A stretch of DNA of 64,000 bases from Nocardia cyriacigeorgica GUH-2 (GCF_000284035.1 NC_016887.1:2666001-2730000), one strand, 5' to 3'; positions 8,385-16,890 are shown, counted from the stretch's first letter. Numbers and translations: made by a program. Notes: generated by a model not told the origin, from the sequence alone.

Positions 8385-9563
8385 TCAGATCATCGAGCGC
8401 AGGTGCTGCGGCGGCTCCACGCCGAGCGAACTCAGCGCCGCCGCGTGGAACACCGTGCTCGGCACGTGGATCGCGTGGTTGAGGCCGGCGTGGGCGTCAC
8501 GCCAGTACCGCTGCAACGGCTTGTCCATCCGCAGCGCGTTACCGCCGGAGCGGGCGAAGATCTGATCCACCGCCATCACCGCGCGCCACGCGGCCCGCAC
8601 CTGGGTGCGTCGCCCGGCGGCACGATCGGCGAAGGAGACCTCCTTGCCCGCGTCCACCAGGTCCCACATCTTGTCCACATTGGCCAGCAGTTCCTGCCGG
8701 GCGGCATTGATATCGGCGGCCGCCTCGCTGATCGCGAACAGCACGTACGGGTCGTCCTTGATCGCGGTGCCCTGGGCACCGACGCGGTCGCGCTGGTAAT
8801 CCAGATGCGCGGCCAGCGCGCCTTCAGCGATGCCGATGACCGCCGAGGTGATGCCCAGCGGGAACATGTTCGACCACGGCATCTTGTACAGCGTCTCGGT
8901 GACGCCGCACTCCTTCTGGGCGGTGCCGTCGATGACGTGATCGCCGTTCATCACCCGGTAGGACGGCACGAACGCGTCCTTGACGATGATGTCCTTGGAA
9001 CCGGTGCCCTTGAGTCCCACCACATTCCACGAATCCTCGACGATCGTGTAGTCGCTGCGCGGCAGGATCATGTGCAGCATGGTCGGCGGGGTGGCGATAT
9101 TGCCGTCGGTGTCGCCGAGCATGGCGCCGAGGAAGATCCAGTCACAGTGGTCGGTGCCGGAGCTGAACTGCCAGCGGCCGTTGAAGATGTAGCCGCCGTC
9201 CACCGGGCGGGCGATACCCGTCGGCGCGTACGGCGAGGCCATCCAGGTGTCGTTGTCGTCGCCCCACACCTCTTCCTGCACCTTCGGGTCGGCGAAGGCC
9301 AGCTGCCACGGGTGCACGCCGACGATGCCGCAGATCCAGCCGGTCGCCGGATCCAGTGCGGCCGCCGCCATGACCGTTTCGGCGAAGTCACGCGGATGGG
9401 CTTCGAAACCGCCGTACTTCTTGGGCTGGAGCAGCTTGATCGGGCCTGCCGCCTTCAGCATCTTCGCCGTCTCGTCGGGCAGTTGGCCGAGGCGCTCGGC
9501 CTCCGGGGACTGCTCGCGCAGCTGATCGGCGATGGCCGTGATGTTGTCGAGAACCTTGTTCAT
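8385..9563 (-). CDS. HsaA-like flavin-dependent monooxygenase, oxygenase subunit
   Basis: This 392-residue protein has the acyl-CoA dehydrogenase fold of two-component hydroxylases. Features are LLQPKKYGGFEAHPRDF near the N-terminus, DPATGWICGIVGVHPWQLA, GRWQFSSGTDHCDW and the late SGGNALR/PLQRYWRDAHAG motif. In the cholesterol pathway HsaA hydroxylates the aromatised ring A with FMNH2 from HsaB; an HsaB-like gene lies at 3791-4297. The start is ATG 9563. It follows the KshA-like gene by 33 bp. Confidence 0.88.
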   Translation of the reverse strand: MNKVLDNITAIADQLREQSPEAERLGQLPDETAKMLKAAGPIKLLQPKKYGGFEAHPRDFAETVMAAAALDPATGWICGIVGVHPWQLAFADPKVQEEVWGDDNDTWMASPYAPTGIARPVDGGYIFNGRWQFSSGTDHCDWIFLGAMLGDTDGNIATPPTMLHMILPRSDYTIVEDSWNVVGLKGTGSKDIIVKDAFVPSYRVMNGDHVIDGTAQKECGVTETLYKMPWSNMFPLGITSAVIGIAEGALAAHLDYQRDRVGAQGTAIKDDPYVLFAISEAAADINAARQELLANVDKMWDLVDAGKEVSFADRAAGRRTQVRAAWRAVMAVDQIFARSGGNALRMDKPLQRYWRDAHAGLNHAIHVPSTVFHAAALSSLGVEPPQHLRSMI

Positions 9564-9596
9564 CGGGGCTGTAGTTCCTGTCGTGTGCGCGGGCGA

Positions 9597-10766
9597 TTAG
9601 GTGGTGGTGATGACGGCGCCGCGGGCGATGTTGTCGGCCACTTCGGCCTCCCAGCTCGTGACGGCGCGCTCGGTATCGATTTCGAACTCGAACCGTTTGG
9701 TCATGTCTTCGGTGATGTCTTCGACATCGACGTAGAACTGCTTGTACCAGCGGCGCAGCTGATAGACCGGCCCGTCTTCCTCCGACAGCAGCGGATTGTC
9801 GATGGGCGCCTTGTTCTTCCAGATCGCCACGTCCTGCTCGAAACCGACCTCGACGCCGCGGGCGAACTGCGCGGCCATCGCGTTGGCATCCTCATCGGAC
9901 ATGCCCTGCGGCTTCTTGACCATGGCGCCGTACTGGAGCACGAAGGAGTTCTCGGTGACGGGGTAGTGGCAGTTGATCAGCACCGTCTCGATCGTCATGC
10001 CCTGGGCCTCGCTCCACAGCCAGTCGATCATGTAGGACGGGCCGAAATACGAAGCGTCCGAACGCAGGGTGGAGTTCGGGTCGTCGTAGTTGGTGCCGAC
10101 CTCGATGTCCTGGCGCGGTGTCGAGCGCATGTACTGGGTGGCGACATGGCCTTCGAAGACGTTCTTGAAGTAGCGCGGGAAGGCGTAGTGCACGTAGAAG
10201 AAGTGCGCCATGTCCACCACGTTGTCGACGATCTCGCGGCAGTGCGAGCCCTCGATCAGCATCGAGTTCCAGGTCCAGTCGGTCCATTCCGAGCTGCCGT
10301 AGCCCTCGATCTCGGGGATGGTCACCTCATCGGTGGGCTTGCTGCCCTGCGGGTCGTGCCAGACGTAGAGCTGGCCGTTGCGCTCGAGCGTCGGCCAGGA
10401 CCGGGTCTTGGCCAGCGGCGGCACCCGGCGCGCGTACGGGATGCCGGTGCAGCGGCCGTTGCCGCCCCAGCGCCAGTCGTGGAAGGGGCAGGCGATCGAA
10501 TCGCCCTTGACGGTGCCGTGCGCGAGATTGCCGCCCATGTGCCGGCAGAACGCGTCGAGCACGTTCAGCTTGCCGTCGGATTCGGACTGGAAGACCACCA
10601 GCGTGGTGCCGAACGCCTTGATCTCGTGCGGCTTGCCGTCCTGGAAGGACTTCAACAGACCCAGGCAGTGCCAGCCGCGGGCGAACCGGGTGGGCGCCGC
10701 CGCCGCCTCGATCGTCCTGAATTCCTCCGTGCTCTGGGCTGAGCCGTTCGGTGATAGACCCGGCAT
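9597..10766 (-). CDS. KshA-like Rieske oxygenase (3-ketosteroid 9alpha-hydroxylase type)
   Basis: This 389-residue Rieske non-haem iron oxygenase has a [2Fe-2S] motif with Cys74, His76, Cys93 and His96 (CRHMGG and CPFHDW). The mononuclear iron motif is NVVDMAHFFYVHY, with His188 and His193. Length and motifs match KshA, which 9-hydroxylates 3-ketosteroids so that ring B opens. The start ATG 10766 has GGAGG five bases upstream; earlier in-frame starts lack one. A KshB-type reductase is not next to it, although a ferredoxin-dependent reductase gene lies far away at 49038-50084. Two palindromic operators lie upstream. Confidence 0.88.
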   Translation of the reverse strand: MPGLSPNGSAQSTEEFRTIEAAAAPTRFARGWHCLGLLKSFQDGKPHEIKAFGTTLVVFQSESDGKLNVLDAFCRHMGGNLAHGTVKGDSIACPFHDWRWGGNGRCTGIPYARRVPPLAKTRSWPTLERNGQLYVWHDPQGSKPTDEVTIPEIEGYGSSEWTDWTWNSMLIEGSHCREIVDNVVDMAHFFYVHYAFPRYFKNVFEGHVATQYMRSTPRQDIEVGTNYDDPNSTLRSDASYFGPSYMIDWLWSEAQGMTIETVLINCHYPVTENSFVLQYGAMVKKPQGMSDEDANAMAAQFARGVEVGFEQDVAIWKNKAPIDNPLLSEEDGPVYQLRRWYKQFYVDVEDITEDMTKRFEFEIDTERAVTSWEAEVADNIARGAVITTT

Positions 10767-10844
10767 CGAAACCTCCATGTTCCACCGGATGACTGTGATC
10801 TGAGTCAAATGGTGGACCCGCCGGGCGGCGTGCGGACGTCGTCC

Positions 10845-10910
10845 TCCCGGTCAGCGGACAGGTTTCGCCGGGTGCGAAACCGCTGGCCGCGGGGCTCCCG
10901 GTGAGTGGGA
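10845..10910. promoter_or_regulatory. Two palindromic operators upstream of KshA-like operon
   Basis: TCCCGGTCAGCGGAC (10845-10859) and TCCCGGTGAGTGGGA (10896-10910) are copies of the motif found at the KstD/BVMO and padR promoters. They are 51 bp apart. A clear TANNNT box at the usual 39-bp distance is not seen for the minus-strand operon, so its promoter is uncertain. Confidence 0.5.
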
Positions 10911-10921
10911 GAGCCGGCGGG

Positions 10922-11626
10922 TCACGGCGCGGACAGCAGCGGCCCGTCGAGGACGCCGAAGCTGTGGCACAGCCGGGTGAAGATCTTGGTGCCGCGTTCG
11001 GGATCGAACCAGCGGTCGATATGCGACCAGTGATATGGATGGGTCATATAAGGCCCGGTCAATCCGTCGAGATCGGCGAATTCCTGTTCCCAGACGTGGG
11101 TCCAGCCCGTGCCGCTGTCGACCCGGCTCAGTCGAGACGCGCCGATGGCGTGGATGTAGCCGGGCATGGCGGCGGTCTCGGATTCGAACTGGGCGACCTG
11201 CGCCGGATCGGTGTCCGGGTCGATCGCGACGAGCAGGGCGCGGTAGATGCGTGCGGCCGCGCCATGTCCGGTGGTCCGGGTCGTCGAGTATGGCGGCGCC
11301 GCCACGTCTGGCGCGGTGCCGGCCGTCCGCCCGATGGTGGCCGGCGCCGTCTCAGGCTTCCGAGCACCGGCGAATGCCGCCGTCTCGACCCGCTCGATGA
11401 ACGATTCACGCAACCACGGGTCGACCACCTTCGCACCGGATCGCCGCTCGGCGTCGTCCGCGAAAGCGAGCCGCACGATCAGATCTCCCGCGTCGATCCC
11501 GCCCGGCAATGTCGTCGTGATCAGTGACCGGCGGATGTGTGCTCCCACCAGACCGCGCAGCTGCGCGGCGAGCTCGGCACCGCGTCCCGGATCGCGCAGG
11601 TGCACCAGGTGCACGACCTCAGACAT
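10922..11626 (-). CDS. Dabb/ABM-fold protein with two barrel halves
   Basis: This 234-residue protein appears to be two tandem ferredoxin-like (dimeric alpha/beta barrel) domains. The second ends in YMTHPYHWSHIDRWFDPE, typical of the Dabb family. The first half starts EVVHLVHLRDPGRG. The function is unknown; relatives include small cyclases, isomerases and monooxygenases. The ATG at 11626 overlaps the stop of the preceding gene by 8 bases, so translation is probably coupled. The earlier in-frame ATG at 11656 would overlap further. Confidence 0.65.
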   Translation of the reverse strand: MSEVVHLVHLRDPGRGAELAAQLRGLVGAHIRRSLITTTLPGGIDAGDLIVRLAFADDAERRSGAKVVDPWLRESFIERVETAAFAGARKPETAPATIGRTAGTAPDVAAPPYSTTRTTGHGAAARIYRALLVAIDPDTDPAQVAQFESETAAMPGYIHAIGASRLSRVDSGTGWTHVWEQEFADLDGLTGPYMTHPYHWSHIDRWFDPERGTKIFTRLCHSFGVLDGPLLSAP

Positions 11627-11969
11627 CGCCCAACGCCTCCACGTCCTCGTACTCACAGCTGGTCGTGCGTCGCCGGCTGATCAAGACATCGTCGGCGCGA
11701 CCCCACCACGCCGCGACCTCCGGATCACGGCTCGCCCCCAGCCGCTGTCTCCACCATTGCTCGGCACCGCGCACCGTCCAGCTGACGGTGATCGTGTTCG
11801 GCTGCCCGTCCAGCCACACCGGCGGACTGACCAGCACCCGGTCCAACTCGAGCCCCCGCTCCCGTGCGCCAGGCACATATTCCCGCAGGTAGAGATCCAG
11901 AAACGCGCGGCCCTGCCCCGGCGGCGCCACCATCTCGTCGACGATATAGATCAGCGGGTCACTGCCCAT
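11619..11969 (-). CDS. Small conserved protein, probable alpha/beta-barrel fold
   Basis: The 116-residue protein starts PLIYIVDEMVAPPGQG, and contains GLELDRVLVSPPVWLD and TVRGAEQWW. The pattern resembles single-domain NIPSNAP or ABM proteins, but no catalytic motif can be named. It is sandwiched between an SDR gene (3 bp upstream) and the tandem Dabb-like gene, which it overlaps. The three genes form one transcription unit, so a shared catabolic step is likely. Confidence 0.6.
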   Translation of the reverse strand: MGSDPLIYIVDEMVAPPGQGRAFLDLYLREYVPGARERGLELDRVLVSPPVWLDGQPNTITVSWTVRGAEQWWRQRLGASRDPEVAAWWGRADDVLISRRRTTSCEYEDVEALGDV

Positions 11970-11972
11970 CGC

Positions 11973-12770
11973 TCACCCTTTCTGCGTGAACCCGGCATCG
12001 ACCACGAGTTCGGTGCCGGTGACATAACGGGACTCGTCGGAGGCCAGGAACAACACCGCATTGCTGACGTCTACCGGGTCCACCCACGGCACCGGAATCA
12101 GGTTGCGTCGCGCCAGAACTGCCTCGGCGTCGGCAGCCGTGGGTCGTTCGATGTCGGGGCACAGGCGCGCGATCGCGTCCGGACCCAGCGGCCGGCCGCC
12201 GACGGCGCCGGGATGCACCGTATTGACCCGGATCCCACGCTGCCCCCATTCGGCCGCCACGGTGCGGGCGAGCCCGACCATGCCGTGCTTGGCCGCGGAA
12301 TAATGAGCCCGCACCGGATCACCGCGCATGCCGGAGGTAGAGCCGACGATCACCACCGCGGCGCCATCGGACAGACGGGAACCGAAGGCGCGCAAGGTAT
12401 TCCATGTGCCGGTGAGATTGATGTCGAGGGATCGCCGCCACGTGCCGTCATCGATATCGCCCGCCGGCCCCGGGGCATCGCACAATCCGGCATTGGCGAC
12501 CAGGATGTCGACGCGGCCGAACGCGCGCACCGCCGTCTCGGCCGCGCGCTCGAGCGCGGCGACGTCACGGACGTCGGCTTCCGCGGTCAGCAGCCGGGAA
12601 CCGGCAGGCTCGTCGGCCCGCAGTGCGTCGAACGGGCTCCCGGGCAGATCCACCGCGACGACATCGGCGCCTTCGGTCCGCAATCGGCGCACATGCGTCC
12701 GTCCGGTGCCGTTGGCGGCGCCCGTCACCACCGCCACCTTGCCGCGGACTCGTCCGGTCCTACCCCTCAT
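11973..12770 (-). CDS. SDR family oxidoreductase, possibly mycofactocin-dependent
   Basis: This 265-residue classical SDR has the NAD-binding GAANGTGR in the form VRGKVAVVTGAANGTGRTH, NAG in VANAGLC, the catalytic Ser in GSTSGM and YSAAK. The GRVRGKVA start and the VDLPG insert resemble SDRs that keep their NAD bound and recycle it with mycofactocin. This suggests oxidation of an alcohol, perhaps a hydroxysteroid. AGGAG precedes the ATG. It is the first gene of a three-gene unit and is divergent from the hotdog gene pair. Confidence 0.82.
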   Translation of the reverse strand: MRGRTGRVRGKVAVVTGAANGTGRTHVRRLRTEGADVVAVDLPGSPFDALRADEPAGSRLLTAEADVRDVAALERAAETAVRAFGRVDILVANAGLCDAPGPAGDIDDGTWRRSLDINLTGTWNTLRAFGSRLSDGAAVVIVGSTSGMRGDPVRAHYSAAKHGMVGLARTVAAEWGQRGIRVNTVHPGAVGGRPLGPDAIARLCPDIERPTAADAEAVLARRNLIPVPWVDPVDVSNAVLFLASDESRYVTGTELVVDAGFTQKG

Positions 12771-12849
12771 CGCACTCCTCGCTCGCGGCGCACACGGACG
12801 CCGTTGTCCTGCGATGGTCGACGGCCGGCCGGGCCGCGGCGCACACCGT

Positions 12850-12900
12850 TCCCGATCAGTGGAACAGCGGCGGTCGGCAGGCGTTGTCCGGCTCTACCGT
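12850..12900 (+). promoter_or_regulatory. Operator and promoter of the hotdog gene pair
   Basis: TCCCGATCAGTGGAA (12850-12864) matches the cluster operator at 12 of 15 positions. Its centre is 38 bp from TACCGT (12895-12900), a TANNNT -10 box, as in the other promoters of this cluster. The same operator could serve the divergent SDR gene. Confidence 0.45.
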
Positions 12901-12930
12901 GGCCGCAGGATCGAAGGAAGGGATGTGGCG

Positions 12931-13356
12931 ATGGTGCACGTTGCGACGGCCGGTGCGGTGGGGACCCGGCTCGACATCGACCTGGACGCGGACGGCATCC
13001 GCGAATTCGCCGCCGCGACACTGTCGCGCGCGAAGAGCCCCGCGACGGCCGGCGAACCGGTCGTCGCGCCCACCTTCCTGCCCGCCCGGATCGCTGCGGC
13101 GGGCGAGCCGGCGACAGCGAACTGGCCGGGCATCCCGATCGAGCAGGACCACCGGTTCTTCGGCCCACCGCCGCGCGCCGGCGAACGGCTCACCGCGCAC
13201 TCGCGCATCGACCGCGTCCACCAGGTAGACGACGACCACGGAACGCCGGTGACCGTGATCGAGATGGTCACCCAGTACTTCGACCGCACCGGACGCCTGG
13301 TCGCCGAATCCTGGATGACCGGCACCCGCCCCGTCGCGCAGCAGGAGTCCGCATGA
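12931..13356 (+). CDS. MaoC-like hotdog protein, first subunit
   Basis: The 141-residue protein looks like the FAS1/MaoC N-terminal hotdog domain: a long helix near DGIREFAAAT, then PTFLPARI and a strand region ending in WMTGTRP. Such proteins pair with a second hotdog subunit to hydrate enoyl-CoA thioesters. The start is ATG 12931, 9 bases after GGAAGG; GTG 12925 is an alternative. Its stop overlaps the start of the next gene in ATGA. The catalytic Asp/His pair is not evident here. Confidence 0.72.
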   Translation: MVHVATAGAVGTRLDIDLDADGIREFAAATLSRAKSPATAGEPVVAPTFLPARIAAAGEPATANWPGIPIEQDHRFFGPPPRAGERLTAHSRIDRVHQVDDDHGTPVTVIEMVTQYFDRTGRLVAESWMTGTRPVAQQESA

Positions 13357-13739
13357 CCGCGACCGCCCCGGCACCCACCACCTCGTTCGGCCCGCTCACC
13401 GACGCCGACTTCGCCAGGTACGCCGACGCCACGAAAGCGGTGCTGGGCGCAAACGACGAAACATCCACGCGGCCGGATGGTGTGACCGCCGCGGCGGGCC
13501 CACTCGCCGCCGCGCTGCTGGCCACCTACGCCACCGACTGGCTCGGCAGCGAGTCCGTCCGCCGGTTCCGCACCCGCTGCTCCCGCCCGCTGTGGCCGGG
13601 GGACACACTCACCTGCTCGGGATACGTGGTGCAGCACTACGTCCTGGACGGTGAATCCTGCGTGGACGTCACGCTCGTCGGCACCGACCAGGACGGACGC
13701 GTCGCCGCCCGGGCGTGGGCGACCTTCGTCTGCGAATAG
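13353..13739 (+). CDS. MaoC-like hotdog protein, second subunit
   Basis: The 128-residue protein starts with the typical FGPLTDADFARYADAT of MaoC dehydratase domains and ends RAWATFVC. The usual hydratase motif with Asp, Asn-Pro and His is not present; the matching stretch reads GANDETSTRPDG. It may be a structural subunit, or an enzyme of another type such as a thioesterase. It overlaps the previous gene by 4 bases and almost certainly forms a heteromer with it. Confidence 0.72.
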   Translation: MTATAPAPTTSFGPLTDADFARYADATKAVLGANDETSTRPDGVTAAAGPLAAALLATYATDWLGSESVRRFRTRCSRPLWPGDTLTCSGYVVQHYVLDGESCVDVTLVGTDQDGRVAARAWATFVCE

Positions 13740-13842
13740 CCGCTCGGCCACAGTCATTTCCGGCCGCGCCGGCTCACTGCCGGAGGTACCGTTCGTCAAG
13801 GGGAACCACCCGGTTTCTCTTCCAGGCAGCCCAGGAGCGACG

Positions 13843-14700
13843 ATGCAGTGGTTCGAGTTCGACGCCATTCCCATCGCCTACCTGGAGCGCGGCAGCGGAC
13901 CGGCCGTGGTCCTGCTGCACAATGCCGGCTCCTCGCATGTCATCTGGCGCGCGCAGATCGAGGCCTTGGCGCGCGACCGCCACGTGTACGCGCTCGACCT
14001 GTTCGGCTACGGCGAGTCCGGGCGTCCCGACAACGGCTACACCCTCGATCGTTACGCCGCCATGGTCGAGCAATTCCTCGACGACCGCGGGATCGCCTCG
14101 GCCGCCTTCGTCGGCAACTGCCTCGGCTCGGCAATCTCGCTCACCGTCGCCCGCCGCTCACCGCACCTGGTCGACGCCGTCGTCGCGTGCAACCCTTTGA
14201 CCGAATCCACCGCCCTGGCCGGCGATCTCGGCCTGCCGGCCCGCCTCGCCCGCCACACGCCGGCCCTCGGCGTCGCCGCCATGCGTGCACTCACCATGCC
14301 GCGCTGGGCGGTCGCCGCGACGGTGCGGCTGTGGTTCTCCGACGGACAACGCTTCGCCGCCGAGCGCGCGGCGGTCGACGCCATCGCGGCCTGGCCGCCA
14401 CGGGCATTGCTCGGCCTGGTGAAAGATCTGGAATCCTATGCGGCACTGGAGAAATGGTCGGAGGCCGAGCGGGCCGCCAGGCCGCCGGTATGCACGATCT
14501 GGGGGCGGGAGAACCGCGTGCTCAGTGCCGAAGCCGGCCTGGTGCTCAACCGGCAGCTGCGCCCGGCCCGTGCCGAGTTCCTCGACCGATGCGGCCACGT
14601 CCCGATGCTGGAGCGCCCGGACGAGGTCACCGCGATCATCCGCGAGTTCCTCGACGAACATGTCCCCGTCGGTGCACCAGGGGAGCGCGCCGGCAACTGA
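13843..14700 (+). CDS. Alpha/beta hydrolase-fold protein with Cys nucleophile position
   Basis: This 285-residue protein is of the MhpC/BphD/HsaD-like fold, with LLHNAGSS at the oxyanion site and DLFGYGESGRPD. The nucleophile elbow reads GNCLGS, so Cys93 replaces the usual Ser. The acid position in WGRENRV is Asn224 where Asp is expected, while His252 (RCGHVPML) is kept. It may not be an ordinary C-C bond hydrolase. AGGAG precedes ATG 13843. It lies 103 bp after the hotdog pair, probably in the same operon. Confidence 0.82.
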   Translation: MQWFEFDAIPIAYLERGSGPAVVLLHNAGSSHVIWRAQIEALARDRHVYALDLFGYGESGRPDNGYTLDRYAAMVEQFLDDRGIASAAFVGNCLGSAISLTVARRSPHLVDAVVACNPLTESTALAGDLGLPARLARHTPALGVAAMRALTMPRWAVAATVRLWFSDGQRFAAERAAVDAIAAWPPRALLGLVKDLESYAALEKWSEAERAARPPVCTIWGRENRVLSAEAGLVLNRQLRPARAEFLDRCGHVPMLERPDEVTAIIREFLDEHVPVGAPGERAGN

Positions 14701-14706
14701 GGTCGA

Positions 14707-15699
14707 TCAGTCCTCGGTGAGCTTGCGAATCAACTCGAACGACCGGGCGCGCGCTTCGATGTCGTAGACCAGGGTGTTCAACATGATCTCGTCGGCGCCG
14801 GTCTGTTCGATGAGTCCGGTGAGCTGGCGGCGCACGGTCTCGGGCGAGCCGAGTAGTTGACCTGCCCGACGCTGGGCGGCGAAATGACGTTCCCGATCGT
14901 TGGCGGGGAAGTCGACGGCTTCCTCCGGAGTCGGCAGCCGACGCGGACGCCCGGACATCAGATGCAGGAACGCCAGCTCGCGGGGCCGCGACAGCAGCTC
15001 GGCCTGCTCATCGGTGTCGGCGCAGATCGCGGCCGCGGCGACCATGGCATGCGGACGTTCCAGCTGCTCGGACGGACGGAAGTTCTCCCGATACAGATCG
15101 AGCGCGGCCACGGTGTTGTTCGGGCTGATGTGATGGGCGAAGGCGAAGCGAACCCCCAGAATGGCCGCCACCTGCGCGCTGTAACCGCTGGAGCCGAGTA
15201 GCCAGATCTCCGGCTCGTCGTCCTGGCCGGGCGTGGCCGCGATACCGTCCGGACTGGTGCCGCGGAAGTAGGCGAGCAGTGCGGCCAGCTCCTGCGGAAA
15301 CGACTCGGCCGACAGTCCGTCCTTGGTGCGGCGCAAGGCCAGCGCCGTGGCCTGGTCCGTCCCCGGCGCCCGGCCGATGCCGAGGTCGATCCGGCCCGGA
15401 TGCAGGGCGTGCAGCGTGCCGAACTGTTCGGCCACCACCAGCGGCGCGTGATTGGGCAGCATCACCCCGCCGGAGCCGACGCGGATCCGCGAGGTCGCCG
15501 CCGCCAGGTGGGCCAGCAGCACACTCGGTGCGGCGCTGGCGATCCCCGGCATGTTGTGATGCTCGGCCACCCAGAACCGCGCGTACCCCATCGCCTCGGT
15601 CCGCCGGGCCAGTTCGGTCGTGGCGGCCAGACCGTCACCGGCGGTGCTGCCTTCCTGTACCGGCGCCAAATCCAGCACGGAGAGCGGGACGTTGATCAT
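14707..15699 (-). CDS. LLM class flavin-dependent oxidoreductase
   Basis: This 330-residue bacterial luciferase-like TIM barrel has [41 protein letters not shown] and [12 protein letters not shown], typical of the MsnO8/YhbW branch. These enzymes use FMN or F420, and the substrate cannot be told. The start is ATG 15699, with AAGGAG four bases upstream. It converges on the hydrolase gene with only 6 bases between stops. It may be an accessory monooxygenase of the cluster. Confidence 0.9.
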   Translation of the reverse strand: MINVPLSVLDLAPVQEGSTAGDGLAATTELARRTEAMGYARFWVAEHHNMPGIASAAPSVLLAHLAAATSRIRVGSGGVMLPNHAPLVVAEQFGTLHALHPGRIDLGIGRAPGTDQATALALRRTKDGLSAESFPQELAALLAYFRGTSPDGIAATPGQDDEPEIWLLGSSGYSAQVAAILGVRFAFAHHISPNNTVAALDLYRENFRPSEQLERPHAMVAAAAICADTDEQAELLSRPRELAFLHLMSGRPRRLPTPEEAVDFPANDRERHFAAQRRAGQLLGSPETVRRQLTGLIEQTGADEIMLNTLVYDIEARARSFELIRKLTED

Positions 15700-15873
15700 G
15701 GGGCTCCTTCGCGATCGCGTTCCTCCTTGCGAACGCCGGACCTCGCCGCGGTATTTCGCCTGGCTCACGAATACGAACCAGATCAGCCGTCCCTAGTGTC
15801 ATCTGACCTTTCGGTAAGTTACGGTGTGGTCAATTCGCTAGGATCATGGATGCCGACCACCGAGAGGACTCCG

Positions 15874-16728
15874 ATGGCAACCGGACGTGCAGCAACGGCC
15901 CTTCTCAGCCCGCCCGCGCTCATGCGCACACTCACCGCGCTGCTACGGCCCGGTGACCAGGAGTCCATCGCCGGGAAAACCGTGCTGCTCACCGGCGCGT
16001 CCTCGGGTGTGGGCAAGGTCGCCGCGCACAAACTCGGCGCACACGGCGCGAACCTCGTGCTCGTGGCGCGTGGCGAACAGGCCCTCTGTGAGGTCCGCGA
16101 CTCCATCCGCGCCGCCGGCGGCAAGGCCGAGGCCCTGGTCTGCGATCTGTCCGACGGCGGCGCCGTCGACGCACTCGCCGAACAGATCGGCATCGAGGTC
16201 GGCAAGGTGGACGTGCTGATCAACAACGCGGGTCGCTCGATCCGCCGTCGCGCCGGCGAGGCCACCGACCGCTTCCACGACTACGAGCGCACGATGGCTC
16301 TGAACTACTTCGGCGCCACCAGGCTCACCATGGCCCTGTTGCCGTCGATGCTCGCGGCCCGCGACGGGCACATCATCAATATCGCCACCTGGGGCGTGGC
16401 CGCCGGATCCATGCCGATGTTCACCGCCTACCACGCCTCCAAGGCCGCGCTCGGCGCCTTCGGCCGCAGCCTCGGCGCGGAGACCCGCCCGCACGGCGTG
16501 CACGTCACCACCATCGGCTATCCACTGGTGCGTACGGAGATGATCGCCCCGACCGTCAAGTACGACGCCGCTCCCGCACTCTCGGCAGAGGCGGCCGCCG
16601 ACTGGATCCTCACCGCCATCCGTACTCGCCCGATCGAGCTCTACCCGCGATACGGACGGCTGTTGCAGGCGATCGGCGCGGTCTCGCCCCGCGCGGTGGA
16701 CAACCTGATCTGGCGCATGGGCATCTGA
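15874..16728 (+). CDS. SDR family NAD(P)-dependent oxidoreductase
   Basis: This 284-residue SDR has an extended N-terminus of about 30 residues before VLLTGASSGVGK. It has NNAGRS and the active-site YHASK. The Ser position lies in IATWGVAAGSMP, which is unusual. The C-terminal part (IELYPRYGRLLQAIG) resembles membrane-associated SDRs linked to lipid metabolism. ATG 15874 is preferred because GAGAGG lies 6 bases upstream; ATG 15850 is an in-frame alternative. Confidence 0.85.
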   Translation: MATGRAATALLSPPALMRTLTALLRPGDQESIAGKTVLLTGASSGVGKVAAHKLGAHGANLVLVARGEQALCEVRDSIRAAGGKAEALVCDLSDGGAVDALAEQIGIEVGKVDVLINNAGRSIRRRAGEATDRFHDYERTMALNYFGATRLTMALLPSMLAARDGHIINIATWGVAAGSMPMFTAYHASKAALGAFGRSLGAETRPHGVHVTTIGYPLVRTEMIAPTVKYDAAPALSAEAAADWILTAIRTRPIELYPRYGRLLQAIGAVSPRAVDNLIWRMGI

Positions 16729-16890
16729 GTCGTCCCTGATGGAAGCCCTGTAGGCGGGCCTCGTCCCAGGGCATTCGGTGATCCATGGAATTGATCTTGA
16801 TGGCCTGAGTCACATTCGTGTCATCCGGGCCGTTCTACCGGCCGGGTGCGAACCGGCTGACCTGCGCAAATGCCAACGCGACCAGGGGAT

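Noticed and set aside
7446..10742. A 1,098-codon plus-strand frame opposite the HsaC/HsaA/KshA-like genes
   Set aside because: Its residues (mostly Arg, His, Gly, Val and Asp) are typical of antisense reading of high-GC genes, and the minus-strand genes have clear motifs.
13843..14700. Calling this hydrolase HsaD
   Set aside because: The Ser nucleophile and Asp of the triad are replaced by Cys and Asn, so C-C hydrolase activity cannot be assumed.
1..16728. KstR-type operator (TNNAACNNGTTNNA) in the steroid-like cluster
   Set aside because: No convincing copy was seen in the intergenic regions; the repeated motif has a CCCGGT core instead.
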